Shown: piece after piece, positions 53,123 to 63,554 of the stretch | Position numbering within the stretch: position 1 is the stretch's first letter | Layout: each line of letters starts with the position of its first letter | Assembly: GCA_020747015.1 (NCBI GenBank) | Contig: JAGTJM010000047.1 | Coordinates: 1-64,000, forward strand | Origin: Pyrenochaeta sp. MPI-SDFR-AT-0127 | Taxonomy: Eukaryota; Ascomycota; Dothideomycetes; Pleosporales; Cucurbitariaceae | Length of the DNA stretch: 64,000 nucleotides | Reading direction: 5' to 3' | Position numbers and translations under genes: made by a program | Notes under the pieces: generated by a model | The model's database searches: none | What the model saw: only the letters and a program-made list of their open reading frames with translations | Told to the model about the DNA's origin: nothing

Positions 53123-54909
53123 ATGCGGGCTTCCATCGTTTCGGGCTTCACAGCCTTTGTTGCTATCCAGGTGACTTTCGGAGCTCCCCAGACCATCAGC
53201 ACAACGGCTCGTTGCGGCCAATCCTTTGGTCTTACATGTCGAGGTAGCTCATTTGGCAACTGCTGCTCGCAATACGGTTACTGTGGTTCGACCAATGGTC
53301 ATTGTGGAAATGGGTGCCAGCCTGGTTGGGGATCCTGCACCTCAACGGTGCCCGTGACGCTCAAGGTTTCCACAAATGGGAGGTGCGGTGGGGACAGTGG
53401 TTCTACCTGTTCAGGCTCGAAGTATGGCAACTGTTGCAGGTATGCGTCCAAGTACCTCATGATGCATTATCGTATACTGACAAGAAACCAGCCAATACGG
53501 CTACTGCGGCTCGATGAACAGCTACTGCGGGACTGGATGTAAAGCACTGTTTGGGACATGCTCTGGGTCGCAATCTTCCTCATCATCTATAAGTCGTACC
53601 CAGAGCTCTACCACCACTCGAGGGTCGCTTTCAGCCTCTTCTACCACCCGCTCATCACTTTCAACATCCCCTTCATCCACCCCCGGCCTGGTAGTATCCA
53701 CCAATGCTCGATGTGGCAATGCGTATCAAGCTTCGCCTGGAGGCATGACTTGCCGCGGCTCGAAATATGGCAACTGCTGCAGCCAATACTCTTACTGGTA
53801 TGTTTTGTACTATGAATGATAAAATTCTACTGACAGTTGGTAGTGGAAGTACAAAGGATTACTGTGGCACTGGCTGTCAGCCAGGATTTGGTGACTGCCT
53901 CGCAGTATCTTCGTCATCGTCACGATTTTCGTCCACCTCAAAGGTTTCGTCTTCGACTGCGTCGGCTTCGAAGACTTCTTCCTCAACCTCCTCAGCCATA
54001 ACGACCTCTTCCTCTTCAGTCTCACTGTCTACAGCTTCGTCCACCAGTCTAAGCTCAAGCATCGCATCTTCGTCATCGTCATCACCATCGTCACCTTCTT
54101 CTTCTTCGTCGTCATCTTCGAGCGTGTCAGCCACTCCAAGCTTGAGCTCAAGCATGGCATCATCATCCTCGAGTATATTTGTCACGACAACACCGACCCC
54201 GAGTAGCTCTTTGGCTCCAACACCGACACCCACCCCCTCTACCCCTTCTGGAGTTTGTGGCAGGACAGCATATCCTGCAAATCGTGGGCCCGCTGATGCA
54301 TATGATACTGATTACCAGAGCAGCCTAGCTTTGTGTTCTGAAAAATGCCGCACTTCTTCTCCATGCCAGTATTTAATTCTCCTAGCCGAAACCGAGTGCT
54401 ACCTATTCAATACGCCATTGTCACAGGAGGGCGCACTCGTAGAACAGAGCGATCTTGTACTCTATGAGAGATCCTGCTTCCCTCCGTTTATACCAACTTC
54501 TTCTAGTTCGGCCCCTGTGCAGTTGTCGAGCACATCTTCTCTGTCCGCTTCAAGCTCGTCTATTGCTCCCTCTTCTAGCTCGACCTCTTTGTCATCCTCC
54601 GCATTGTCTGTTGTATCTTCTTCAACCAGTGCTGCAACTCCGTCAGCCACACCATATGTTCCCTATGGAATCTGCGGTAGGGCAGGATATCCGTCCAGTG
54701 ATTCAAACCAGTTTCCAGAAGCTTCTGGAGATTCCAGCATCTCCGCATGTGGGCGTGCATGCCGCGCTAGGCCTACCTGCAAATATATCATATATGTGTC
54801 AGGTAGGACCTGCGTCTTGTCCAACACGCCCATTTCGGGTGACTCGGAATTTTTTGATGATGAGTCGGATGTTGTTACCTACGAAACAACCTGCTTTCCT
54901 CCCATCTAG
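53123..54909 (+). CDS. secreted protein with three CBM18 chitin-binding and two apple-like modules
   Basis: Three exons, 53123-53439, 53492-53797 and 53844-54909, with introns of 52 and 46 nt (CTGAC branch sites in both). The product is 562 residues. The start is the ATG that opens the signal peptide (MRASIVSGFTAFVAIQVTFGA). Three hevein-type modules follow: RCGQSFGLTCRGSSFGNCCS onward, a second after RCGGDSGSTCSGSKYGNCC, and a third after RCGNAYQASPGGMTCRG. Each carries the eight-cysteine, CCSQYGYC-type core. Both introns fall inside modules and restore the cysteines exactly. A long Ser/Thr-rich linker, probably heavily O-glycosylated, separates them from two Cys modules of PAN/apple-like pattern (GVCGRTAYP...CFPP and GICGRAGYP...CFPP). 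No anchor is seen. It probably binds chitin in the fungal wall or shields it. Confidence 0.9.
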
Positions 54910-55919
54910 GCCAGACTCTGCGAACTCAACATCATCATCTCCAGTCTAAAGTGTCAAAAGTACGGGGGTTAAATAGGTAGAGTGCTAGAGCTATGGAAGT
55001 GATCGCAAAGAGGTAAAGCTGAATTGTTTTGTAGTGTCTCGCACTACCAGAGTTGGGAACAAACAATAAGTGCTTTATTTGACACTTAATTTAAGTCCCG
55101 TTCAAACACCATTAATCAATTTAATTTGGTTTAGGAAAAAAGAGATAAATTTGATTTGGTTTAATTTGGACAGAATAAGATGTAAAACGCCAGAAAGGAA
55201 TAAAGCTTATAAGAAAGGCCGTTCTTAGCTGCTCTTAGTTACTGCTGCTATTGCTGCCTTATTAATACTCGTTAAGGTAACCCTTCAAGCCTCCTTCAAG
55301 ATATTTAGTGTTGCGCAGGAGGCTACCTATTACTAAGAATATGTGATCTAGCATGTTAGCATTGAATCTTATCGATCATTACCCTGATGTTGCAACACTA
55401 AAGATCTCAGGAATTATTATGAGATTGCATACCAAAGTATGAGGTGGAGTGTGAGTAGTTAAAGTAATTAAATCGGATTAAACTCAAGCCACAGGCATTG
55501 TAAATGCGGGAGCCTGTGGGGCTGGGGTGTACTCGATCTTCGTATGCTGGGAGGCCCGACCTAAGCAATAAGGCTTACATTGAAAACCCCCCCTGAACTC
55601 ATAAGAGGAGTTCTGCAGTCTCAACTGCCTATTTCTCTGAGCCATCTGCAAGTGCCCATTTAATAGGTGTGAGGAGATCAAATATGTGTAGCCTTTCTGA
55701 TTGTACGTACCAAATTGTATGCCACGGTCCATAGGGAAGTGATAAAATAGATGCAGGCGAATGGGCAGGTGAGAAGGCTGCACGTGTTATTCACTGTTTT
55801 TTAGAAGTAGCATTATCCGAGGATTAGAGTAACAGAGAAAAACGCCCTACTTGAAGATTCTGTTTGCACCACACCCACGTCGCTAGAAAGCTAAACTGGC
55901 CAAGAACACAGCAAAGCGG
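54910..55919. other. AT-rich intergenic stretch, probable decayed repeats
   Basis: From about 55040 to 55480 the sequence is AT-rich, with repeated TTTAATTTGGTTTA-like words at 55120-55170 and no coding frame. A 14-bp inverted pair (13 of 14 matching) lies at about 55303-55316 and 55395-55408. This resembles transposon debris, but no family can be named. Confidence 0.4.
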
Positions 55920-56609
55920 GTAGATTGGAGGGTTCAGCTCTGCTAAGTTTAGATGAAGGGTTGTCCGACCACCACACCCCCACCCGCTCCCATAGCAACT
56001 GGGCTCACCGGACCATCCGTAAACTGCCAAATAGATGGGTTCGTGGGGATCTGTGGCATTAGCCACCACTGCTGAGATTAATGCGGCCCTACTGCCACCA
56101 CACCCGCACTCACTCCTACAACACCACCTAAACGCATTGGACGATCAGCAAAGGCGAACAAGATGATGGACTCGCTGGGGACTATAAGGTTGCCCATAAC
56201 TGCGGAGTCTGGTCACAACTTATACTCTAATGTGGGCCTACTATACCACAACCCACGCCCCCCAACACACTATCATAACACCTAGACGCATGGGACGTCA
56301 AAAGCGAAACATAAGATGGACTCGCCGGAAATCAAAAGATTATTTACAGCTACTGAGTTCTGCCACTGCTTGTACTATAATGCGGTCTTACTACCACCAC
56401 ACCCACTCCCACTACACCACCTAAACGCATTAGACTACCAACAAAAAACAAAACAAAAAGGATAGACTCGCAGGGGATTAATAGTTAAAACTGCTGAGGT
56501 TGTTTATGTCTTGTTCTCTAATGCGGCCCCACCGCCGCCACACCCGCACCCACTCCCACTCCACCACCTGGACGCATTAGACAACCAACAAAATACAAAA
56601 CAAAAAGGA
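55920..56609. repeat. degenerate tandem array built on the tRNA-Ala 3' tail (about 147-bp period)
   Basis: Copies of a unit that begins (plus-strand reading) with TGGACTCGC-GGGGA, the complement of the tRNA 3' end, recur at 56036, 56167, 56317 and 56463 before the real tRNA copy at 56610. Spacings are 131, 150, 146 and 147 bp. Shared blocks within units are CTCTAATGCGGCCC, CCACCACACCC-CACTCCCAC, CCACCTAAACGCATTAGAC and ACAAAACAAAAAGGAT. The two copies nearest the tRNA are the most alike, and the outermost ones are strongly decayed; a further trace may start near 55925. Confidence 0.75.
56602..56606 (-). terminator. Pol III terminator of tRNA-Ala
   Basis: On the minus strand the tRNA is followed after three bases by a run of five T, the standard RNA polymerase III stop. 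Confidence 0.75.
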
Positions 56610-56681
56610 TGGACTCGCGGGGAATCGAACCCCGGACCACTCCCATGCTAAGGGAGTATTATACCACTAAACCACAAGCCC
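56610..56681 (-). tRNA. tRNA-Ala (anticodon AGC)
   Basis: A 72-nt cloverleaf on the minus strand. The acceptor stem GGGCUUG pairs with CGAGUCC and includes the G3-U70 wobble that identifies alanine tRNAs. The anticodon arm is CUCCC-UUAGCAU-GGGAG with anticodon AGC. The T arm holds GGUUCGAAUC within CCGGGGUUCGAAUCCCCG. The discriminator base is A. There is no intron. The B box is intact, and a Pol III terminator follows. Confidence 0.95.
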
Positions 56682-58841
56682 ATTGTTGGATGGTGTTGGA
56701 CCGATCATGTGATAATTGCATAACAGAAGGGTATATATACTCTGAATTTTGATATTTAACATTGCTTCTTCACTCTCGCTTCAGTGTTTCTGGAAGTTCC
56801 AAGATATGTGTCAGTCTCGGGAAAAACTTTTCAGCTTAGTCTAAAACGTGCATGGTGTCTAGACCACGGCCCCGCCGGCAAATCTCGGCCTGACTACGGC
56901 GACGTGAGTGCGAACTTCAACAGCGCCGAAGATGTGCATTCTATCTATACTAAAACTCACTCTCTTTGAGATTCAGCCTAGCACACTACTCAGTTATTAG
57001 AATCGGTTTTTTCAAAGCTCATCATTGCTAGGACTATGCCTTGGATTTCATATCTTTCAGTTCTGACACGCAAGAAGCTGGTACAATGGTAACATATTTT
57101 TGCTCAAGTTGCCAGACCAGAGTGCTGATGCAGGCATGACGACGATTATAAGCCTCCTTCGATCCCATAACTTCAGCGCCTTGCGCTAATCATGACACAA
57201 GTGGACTTCTAGTACGTAGTTGTGTTTGGTACTTTAATGGCGATTTGATCCTCAACTGCGACCTTTTAGGAATGAGGCTGTGGGACTGTCTGCGTGTATA
57301 TCTCAGATTGTCTGGTTCATGCGGTCGATGGGGGAGCGCTGGATGCAAGTGCTAGGCAGCCGTGACAAAGCCGACTGGGCATGCAGGACTCAATAAGTCA
57401 AAGCCACAATTGGTGTGGCGCGAGTATGAAAACATTCCAACGAGATATGACTATCGCAGTATGCTGCACAGCCGTTACCGGCAGCAGAAGCGGTGCAGCT
57501 CTCATGTGACCATACTCAAGAACGAGGCGCCTTTGTCAAGCTCACAAGTGCTCTGTAACCCTGTGGCATTGCCGTTCCGGTCCCAAGGGAGAGGATAGTG
57601 AGCAAGATGGAAGTTTTGTCACACCATCGGCGGCGCATTCAATCAATACCGCGGGTACACCACACACGTCGCGCCGGCAGAATAGGCACAGACGTTAGCC
57701 CACATTACTGAGCATCTTCCGTGCGTACCCTTAGCTACGTTGCTTTTTGATCAAGAAGGGCGCTTCAACAAGTGAAGCTATGGCTCGCGCTGGCCATAAC
57801 AAGCAGCGATGGTAAAAATATTAGGTGCGGAACGATTTGCGATCAAGCCAAATGCTGCATGATAACAATAAGATGTAGGCTGTCACAAGTGGAGAAGTAG
57901 CAGAGCTGATCAACGATAGGTAATCCAGTTTCAAGTTGGAACGTGGTTCCAGCAGACGTTCGCATGAAAATTCTTAGACGCGTTACTTCCCGGTAGTAAG
58001 GGAGCAGATCCCTGAGGTAAATCCTGGCGTTTTTGGTTGGCGTATGCGGTGAGCCATTCAGTGTCGAACTGGTAAGTTTTAGTGGAACGCTTAGCATGGG
58101 GCCTGACAATCGCAGCCAAGGACAAAGGTGAGCCAAAATCAGCCCTGGCGGGTCTAGCCGGATACGATTAGCACTTTTGTTAGGATAAAGCTGGTAATAG
58201 ATTCATCTCCATAGCCTGCCAAGATTGTCGTTGCAATTTTCCCCCTTCCGGTATGATGTGTGTGCTCAAGGAACAGCGCATGAGAATGTAAGGCTATCGA
58301 AACGACTTCGTGGGTCATGAGCCATCCTGATTGCTCTCAGTAAAGACTCCGAGATTGCAAATGCATTGCGCACACTTGTGTGATGGAGGGCCTTCTGAAA
58401 ATTGATGGCACACCACTTTTCGTGCCGCATTGTTTGGGTGCTATTACGGACTTTATTATGTTATGTGCTAGAGCGCGTGTAGCGCGGAAGGCCCATGTAA
58501 TGTGGAAAATTGACCTCATCGATCATGCAGAGCATCCATAAGGCAGCAACATTGTTCAGCCTAGTTGCTTGGCCTTTAGGATAGACCGGTGAACAGGATT
58601 CCAGCTGGATGCCTTAACAATCCTACATACAGCCGCAGTTAGAAGCTCTCCATTTCTGCGATACGTATGTTCTTTGCACAATCAACTTATGGTTTCCAAG
58701 AATGCGGCACTTTAAACATAGATCAGAATCTTCAAATGCGTTGAGGTTATGATTGGCCAGCCGTATCGCCACCTAGCCCCGCGCGTATCTGTTGAACCGA
58801 GCAACACATATCTGGAACCTTATAGCTGAGCCCACACTGAA
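56682..58841. other. gene-poor stretch, no supported gene
   Basis: About 2.2 kb between the tRNA and the next HET gene. Frames of 60-97 codons occur on both strands without domains or signal peptides. No tandem or inverted repeat recognised. Confidence 0.5.
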
Positions 58842-61169
58842 ATGGCTCCCTGTAAGCTCTGTAATGATCAAGAAAAGAAGAATGAGGACGATGGCCGTCT
58901 TGCGTTCGATTTCACTCCCGATGAGCTCATCCAATCCGCTAGTAGACAAGGCTGCTCATCCTGCATCGTCATTCTAGAGGGTTTACGTAAATCAGCAACA
59001 GAAGGCTGGAACTTTGATCACGATGTGCGGCGAGTCTACGCTCGATGTCGTGGCATGCACAACCAGAAGCCCACCACTTTATCTTTAGAGGTGTACTTTA
59101 AGAACGACCGCCCTAAACTTGAGCTTGAATTCTTTTCCCTTGGAACCGAAGGTAAGTTCGATAACCCAGGTCCATTCTCTTCTCATTCGAGCCTATTTTA
59201 TACAAAAATACTTCCTAACAGAGTAACAGCATGGAAAGCAATATTGCCACGGACCTCCATAAGCGGTCATCCCCTATCTCAAAAAGCGCTTGCTTGGACC
59301 AGCTCATTGCTTAAAACATGCGTAGAGCAGCATGTTGTGTGTCAAAACCCAAAAATTCCACAGTTGCCAAAACGAGTGCTTGCCATAGTGCCTACAGGGG
59401 AAAGCGGCGTCAATGTCCACCTTGTTGAGGACCAAATGGAGTACGCTCCATATGCAGCACTTTCTCATTGCTGGGGCATGCATCGCACCTGTGTGACTAC
59501 TCTGGAGACGCTGGAAGGGCACAAGAGGGGCATCCAGTGGTATTCGATACCAAAGACCTTTCAAGACGCGATTCTGTTTGCGCTGAGGCTAAACATTCGA
59601 TACATTTGGGTCGACTCACTCTGTATAATCCAAGACGACCCGTCTGACTGGGAGGTCGAGTCGTCGAAAATGGCTGACATATATCAACATTCCTATCTAA
59701 CTCTGGCAGCTACAGCCTCTCCCAGTGATTCACAAGGCTGTTATCCAGAATACCACGGCGGTACGGATATGTCTCCAGTCTTCATACCACTAGCTTTTAC
59801 GAAATCATGCCCTGTCGCCGTCCGAAAACCGCTTGGGCACTGGGATACCGTACTGTCAAATCACTTGATACATGACTATCCATTGCTTTCTCGAGGCTGG
59901 GCATTTCAAGAGCGGCTGCTTTCCCCAAGAACTCTCCACTTCTGTGGCTCGGAACTTGTCTGGGAGTGTAGAGAGGCATCCACATGTGAATGTGGAAACC
60001 TCGATGGTTATACAAGTCCAGGGGGAGAATACCATCAAGTTCTTGCGCGAAGTGAGGGTCAGCACAGGAGTAATAGTGTTAATGTGTTTCCTGACTTCAT
60101 CAATCCAATGGACTTGGTGGTAAAAGCTAGGGAGAACGAACTGAGTATGTATGCTCCGGGATATGAATATGCAAAGCTCTATAATCAAGTCCTGGAGCGC
60201 CTCAAAAGTGAAGAAGTTCTCCAGCAACGTTATGAAACTGTCATACAGCTTCTTAGGATGGAAAAAGAGCCTTCAGAGCTTTCACAGCAATGGCGTAAGC
60301 TTGTCGAGCAGTATTCAGCGCTTCAAATAACGAAGCCCACCGATCGTCTACCGGCATTTTCTGGGTTATGTAAGCGAATCAAGCATCTTCGCGGCGACTA
60401 TATGGCAGGTCTTTGGGTCGATTCCGTGTGGCTCGATCTCCTATGGAGAGTTAATGTACTTCAGCCTGAAATGGGGAACACCAAACGTTCGCAACATCGG
60501 CGCCCATCATGGTCTTGGGTCTCAGTAAGAGGCCCAGTCAGATATTGGGATGACATAAAATGTCTCTCCCTTGGTCCTCTCTCCTGCTACCCAGATGAAG
60601 ACCCAAACAAGCTCGCCCTCAACGTACGTGAACTTAGAAGGCGGCCGCTTGATTTCGATTACGATGTTCAGCTTGCAGGAAAAAACTCGTTCGGCGAGGT
60701 CGCCTCCGCAGTTCTTCGAATCAAATCGTATTCCCGGGCCGCAGTCCTTCGACCTACGTTTGATAACCTGGCTCCGGGAGCTTCAAATGCCCACAACCCT
60801 TTTAAATACAATATTGAAGTCGGAGGTCATGAAGTATCTTTCTTCGCTGACTACGCCCTTACTCTCGAAGGGCCATATGCTAGCCGCGGTGGCGAGATGG
60901 TGACACTGCTTCTTATCCACCCGCAAATCGCGCTAGTCTTGACGCCGAGTAGCCGTAGCCAAGAAAGGTCTCAGACACTGGAACGCGGGCTCAAAAGCAG
61001 ACTAAAGAAACTCCGGAACAAATTCCGGAACTCTGACTTGGCTGAAAAGTCCCTCAAAAACGGGCTTTGGGAACGTATTGGGATTGTTCGGGTCTCAGAT
61101 ACTCTTCTTGACCTATATCAGGTGGATTGGATGGATGGCGCCGAAGTTTCCGAGTTTTATATTGTATAA
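58842..61169 (+). CDS. HET-domain protein (775 aa)
   Basis: Single-exon, intact heterokaryon-incompatibility protein starting at the ATG at 58842. The N-terminal 60 residues hold four cysteines (CKLCNDQ and GCSSCIVIL), a zinc-finger-like start often found in this subclass. The HET domain runs from about 200 to 360. It shows YAALSHCWG, SIPKTFQDAILFALRL, IRYIWVDSLCIIQDDPSDWEVES, SKMADIYQHSYLTLAATAS, and later the LLSRGWAFQERLLSPRTLHF region. The C-terminal half has RRPSWSWVSVRGPVRYW, also usual for the family. Predicted role: allorecognition and death signalling after hyphal fusion. It is not a close copy of the HET gene at 49.5 kb and belongs to a different HET subclass. Confidence 0.93.
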   Translation: MAPCKLCNDQEKKNEDDGRLAFDFTPDELIQSASRQGCSSCIVILEGLRKSATEGWNFDHDVRRVYARCRGMHNQKPTTLSLEVYFKNDRPKLELEFFSLGTEGKFDNPGPFSSHSSLFYTKILPNRVTAWKAILPRTSISGHPLSQKALAWTSSLLKTCVEQHVVCQNPKIPQLPKRVLAIVPTGESGVNVHLVEDQMEYAPYAALSHCWGMHRTCVTTLETLEGHKRGIQWYSIPKTFQDAILFALRLNIRYIWVDSLCIIQDDPSDWEVESSKMADIYQHSYLTLAATASPSDSQGCYPEYHGGTDMSPVFIPLAFTKSCPVAVRKPLGHWDTVLSNHLIHDYPLLSRGWAFQERLLSPRTLHFCGSELVWECREASTCECGNLDGYTSPGGEYHQVLARSEGQHRSNSVNVFPDFINPMDLVVKARENELSMYAPGYEYAKLYNQVLERLKSEEVLQQRYETVIQLLRMEKEPSELSQQWRKLVEQYSALQITKPTDRLPAFSGLCKRIKHLRGDYMAGLWVDSVWLDLLWRVNVLQPEMGNTKRSQHRRPSWSWVSVRGPVRYWDDIKCLSLGPLSCYPDEDPNKLALNVRELRRRPLDFDYDVQLAGKNSFGEVASAVLRIKSYSRAAVLRPTFDNLAPGASNAHNPFKYNIEVGGHEVSFFADYALTLEGPYASRGGEMVTLLLIHPQIALVLTPSSRSQERSQTLERGLKSRLKKLRNKFRNSDLAEKSLKNGLWERIGIVRVSDTLLDLYQVDWMDGAEVSEFYIV

Positions 61170-61383
61170 GACTTCGGACATCTTCGTCATATATGTGCAT
61201 AGGCCACTACTCGATCTCCACAGGAGATTTAGATTGTTGCCTTCTAACGAGTTTGTGCCTGTGATATTCATCGCCTGGTACTGCAGGCCATTTGCATTCT
61301 TCATTGGCGTATGAGATCACAGGTTAAGTTTTACATTCGTTGGTAAACATGAATGAAGCACGCGTCTCGTCCATGCCACACTT

Positions 61384-61725
61384 TCAATGCTGGTCAACAA
61401 ACTCTAAGATACCCTTTACAAAGCCCTCTGGATTTTCTTCTGCAATATAATGCCCACTTTCTTCGACCGTCAACACCTCCGCGCGCTGGTGAAACTCACT
61501 CGCCATGTCCTGTGCGGATTGGGCCAGCGTGAATTGCGCACCCATCATCAGGAGCGATGGTACTTCAACCTTTCCATGCTCAGCTTTGGAGGACGTTGTA
61601 CTAGTGGCAATGCGTTGACGCAAGCGAGAAGCATCGAAAGGAGTTGGACTGACACCCATAGTGATCAATTGGTTGCGAGGAACACTGAAAGCGATAAAAT
61701 GTGCACAACCATCGTTGTTATAGCA
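61384..61725 (-). pseudogene. alpha/beta-hydrolase C-terminal fragment
   Basis: Reads as the last 100 or so residues of an alpha/beta-hydrolase fold enzyme. It ends with the lid/strand-8 region VPSLLMMGAQFTLAQSAQDM and the catalytic-histidine segment VEESGHYIAEENPEGFVKGILEFV. The frame is blocked by a TGA at about 61726, and no nucleophile-elbow part (GxSxG) is found upstream. The body of the gene is therefore missing, by deletion or rearrangement. It lies between an intact HET gene and an F-box-like gene. Confidence 0.7.
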
Positions 61726-62132
61726 CCATCATATTACAATCTGCAAACAGATTTTTAAGTGAGTTTGAGGAGAGATTGGATTTGTAAGATGTGACGCTGG
61801 ATTGGATTGGTAAGATATGACGCTGCTCCAGCGTCAGGGCTTTGCTCTCATGCAGCGTCATTGTGCAGATCTCTGTAATAGAGAAGTGAAATGTTATAAC
61901 TGTTTTCACATGATTCGATGGACGAGGTCAGAGAATGGAATTGGTGTAGTTAGTCAATAATGTTTTGACAATGGATCGTCCGCCCGGTGTTTTGACCCAG
62001 TTCGTATATTCCATTTCGGTTTAGCGGCTCTAATCGGAGCATGTTCCATAAAGAACGCAGTAGAGGGTAGAGCCGATTATGAGAAACTCGGTTCTACCTG
62101 AATTAGGCGTTTCCGGGTGTCATTCGAGGGTT
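61726..62132. other. intergenic, no supported gene
   Basis: Contains a near-direct repeat of GGATTGGATTTGTAAGATGTGACGC-like sequence at about 61771-61826 (two copies, about 30 bp apart). No coding frame. Confidence 0.5.
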
Positions 62133-63554
62133 TCAGACCTCTATATTAGAGCCATCGTCAGCAATGCTCAGCACAAGGTCCACGCCGTGCTTGATGAATG
62201 CTTCCATCAGATAATCTGCTGCAACCTTCGGTGCCGGCCTCCATGTACACTCGACTCGTCTCAAGCGCGATAACATGGTCGAGCGATCTTCATATAGATT
62301 GTGTAAAGCACCTTCAACGTCATCATCCCATTCTGTTTTGATGCCGATTGTTTCCAGAGAGTCTGGCAGAATGTTTGAAAGCCGTGGGTAGTCGAGGTTG
62401 TGACAATCTCCCCACAGCACAAGGCCCGAAACGTAGAGGTACTTGAGGGACGTAAAGTCGCGAAAAGTTCCGAAAGCTGGGATATCCACGTCCATGCTGA
62501 CCAGCCAGCTAGAGTCCATGGTGTCGATTGTGACGCTTTCAAAGGACGTTTTCCATTCATATAGTTCTCTTCGAAGTGCTGGAAGATTGACTTCGCTCAA
62601 ATAGTTTAGACGGTCTGGATCCTCCATGGTGTCACCAATCCAGCGGCAGGCGAAGCGTTTCACAGCACGACAAGGTGCTAAGGTGTTTGAAACGTGGCCT
62701 ACGCGTAGATCTGCAGTGTTTATAGATATCTCTTCGAGCTCGAGGAAAGCTTCTCGGTTCATACCAACATACTCCCAACATAAAAAATCTGCTAGGGGAT
62801 TGTGCTGTAGTGACGGATTAGCTTTGAATGTATGGAAAGAAGTATGAGGTTGCCGCCTGCCTCTGAACCATGTACGGCTCAGTCCGCCCCCGACAGGGTA
62901 TTGCTTGGAACCCAGGATGTTGAAATTCGTGGACGTAAGATTCAGTGCGACTTCGCTCAGATTCTCGGCAATGGATATCAGAGTAGCAACAGCAAATTCT
63001 TGCCGGTCACGCTCTCTATAGTGCGCGAGACCGATCCAGAGACTGCGTTGCCTATGACGGATTTCGTCGTCTTGATCGAAGGCTCTACAGAGACCAGATG
63101 TGCTGTTGGACAATTGGTTCATGTATGGGATCGTCCATCTCGCTCCCGCTAGCAATCGCTCATAGGTCTCCAAATCTGTGTCTGTGTAATGCTGGGGAAG
63201 AGTATCCTCCAATTCCATGGGGCAACTGTGGCATTCGATGTACTGTACATATCGTGAGAGGTCTGGCCTGCTAGACAGTGTCCGAAGAAGAAGCTTGGTC
63301 GTGCACACGCGATCTGGAGGTTGAATGACGCATTGGAAGAGCAGAGGTGTGGTGATGGAATTGAGCATTCGGCATGTTAGAGCCAGAGAGTGCAGAGCAC
63401 GCACAATGGCATTATTGTCTCTTTGGCGTTCTGTTTCGGGTTCAGGATCGACGAGATAGCCGCGCCTGACCTCGAGTTGGATTACAATTGCAATCAGTAA
63501 CTCGTTTGGGAGCTCGCCGACAGCGAATGCGAGGGATGAGTCGGCTGGCTGCAT
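62133..63554 (-). CDS. F-box-like domain protein (473 aa)
   Basis: Single-exon protein starting at the ATG at 63554. The N-terminus has the F-box pattern: GELPNELLIAIVIQLE, a variable insert, then LHSLALTCRMLNSITTPLLFQ. F-box proteins present substrates to SCF ubiquitin ligases through Skp1. The rest (about 80-450) looks like the divergent leucine-rich or solenoid-type region usual in fungal F-box families, with periodic leucine patterns such as FLELEEISIN and FTSLKYLYVSGL. The frame is intact, with no signal peptide. The target is unknown. The F-box is weak, so this call rests mainly on pattern and position. Confidence 0.75.
   Translation of the reverse strand: MQPADSSLAFAVGELPNELLIAIVIQLEVRRGYLVDPEPETERQRDNNAIVRALHSLALTCRMLNSITTPLLFQCVIQPPDRVCTTKLLLRTLSSRPDLSRYVQYIECHSCPMELEDTLPQHYTDTDLETYERLLAGARWTIPYMNQLSNSTSGLCRAFDQDDEIRHRQRSLWIGLAHYRERDRQEFAVATLISIAENLSEVALNLTSTNFNILGSKQYPVGGGLSRTWFRGRRQPHTSFHTFKANPSLQHNPLADFLCWEYVGMNREAFLELEEISINTADLRVGHVSNTLAPCRAVKRFACRWIGDTMEDPDRLNYLSEVNLPALRRELYEWKTSFESVTIDTMDSSWLVSMDVDIPAFGTFRDFTSLKYLYVSGLVLWGDCHNLDYPRLSNILPDSLETIGIKTEWDDDVEGALHNLYEDRSTMLSRLRRVECTWRPAPKVAADYLMEAFIKHGVDLVLSIADDGSNIEV

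Noticed and set aside
53810..54233. Acidic Asp/Glu-rich minus-strand frames
   Set aside because: They are the antisense of the Ser-rich linker codons (TCN/TCG runs) of the chitin-binding protein, a composition artefact.
55303..55408. 14-bp inverted pair as a MITE
   Set aside because: Arms are short and imperfect, no target duplication is visible, and AT-rich sequence makes chance pairing likely.
55920..56681. CRISPR-like reading of the regularly spaced repeats
   Set aside because: Units are long, degenerate and contiguous without unique spacers of fixed size, and the genome is eukaryotic. A tRNA-derived tandem array fits better.
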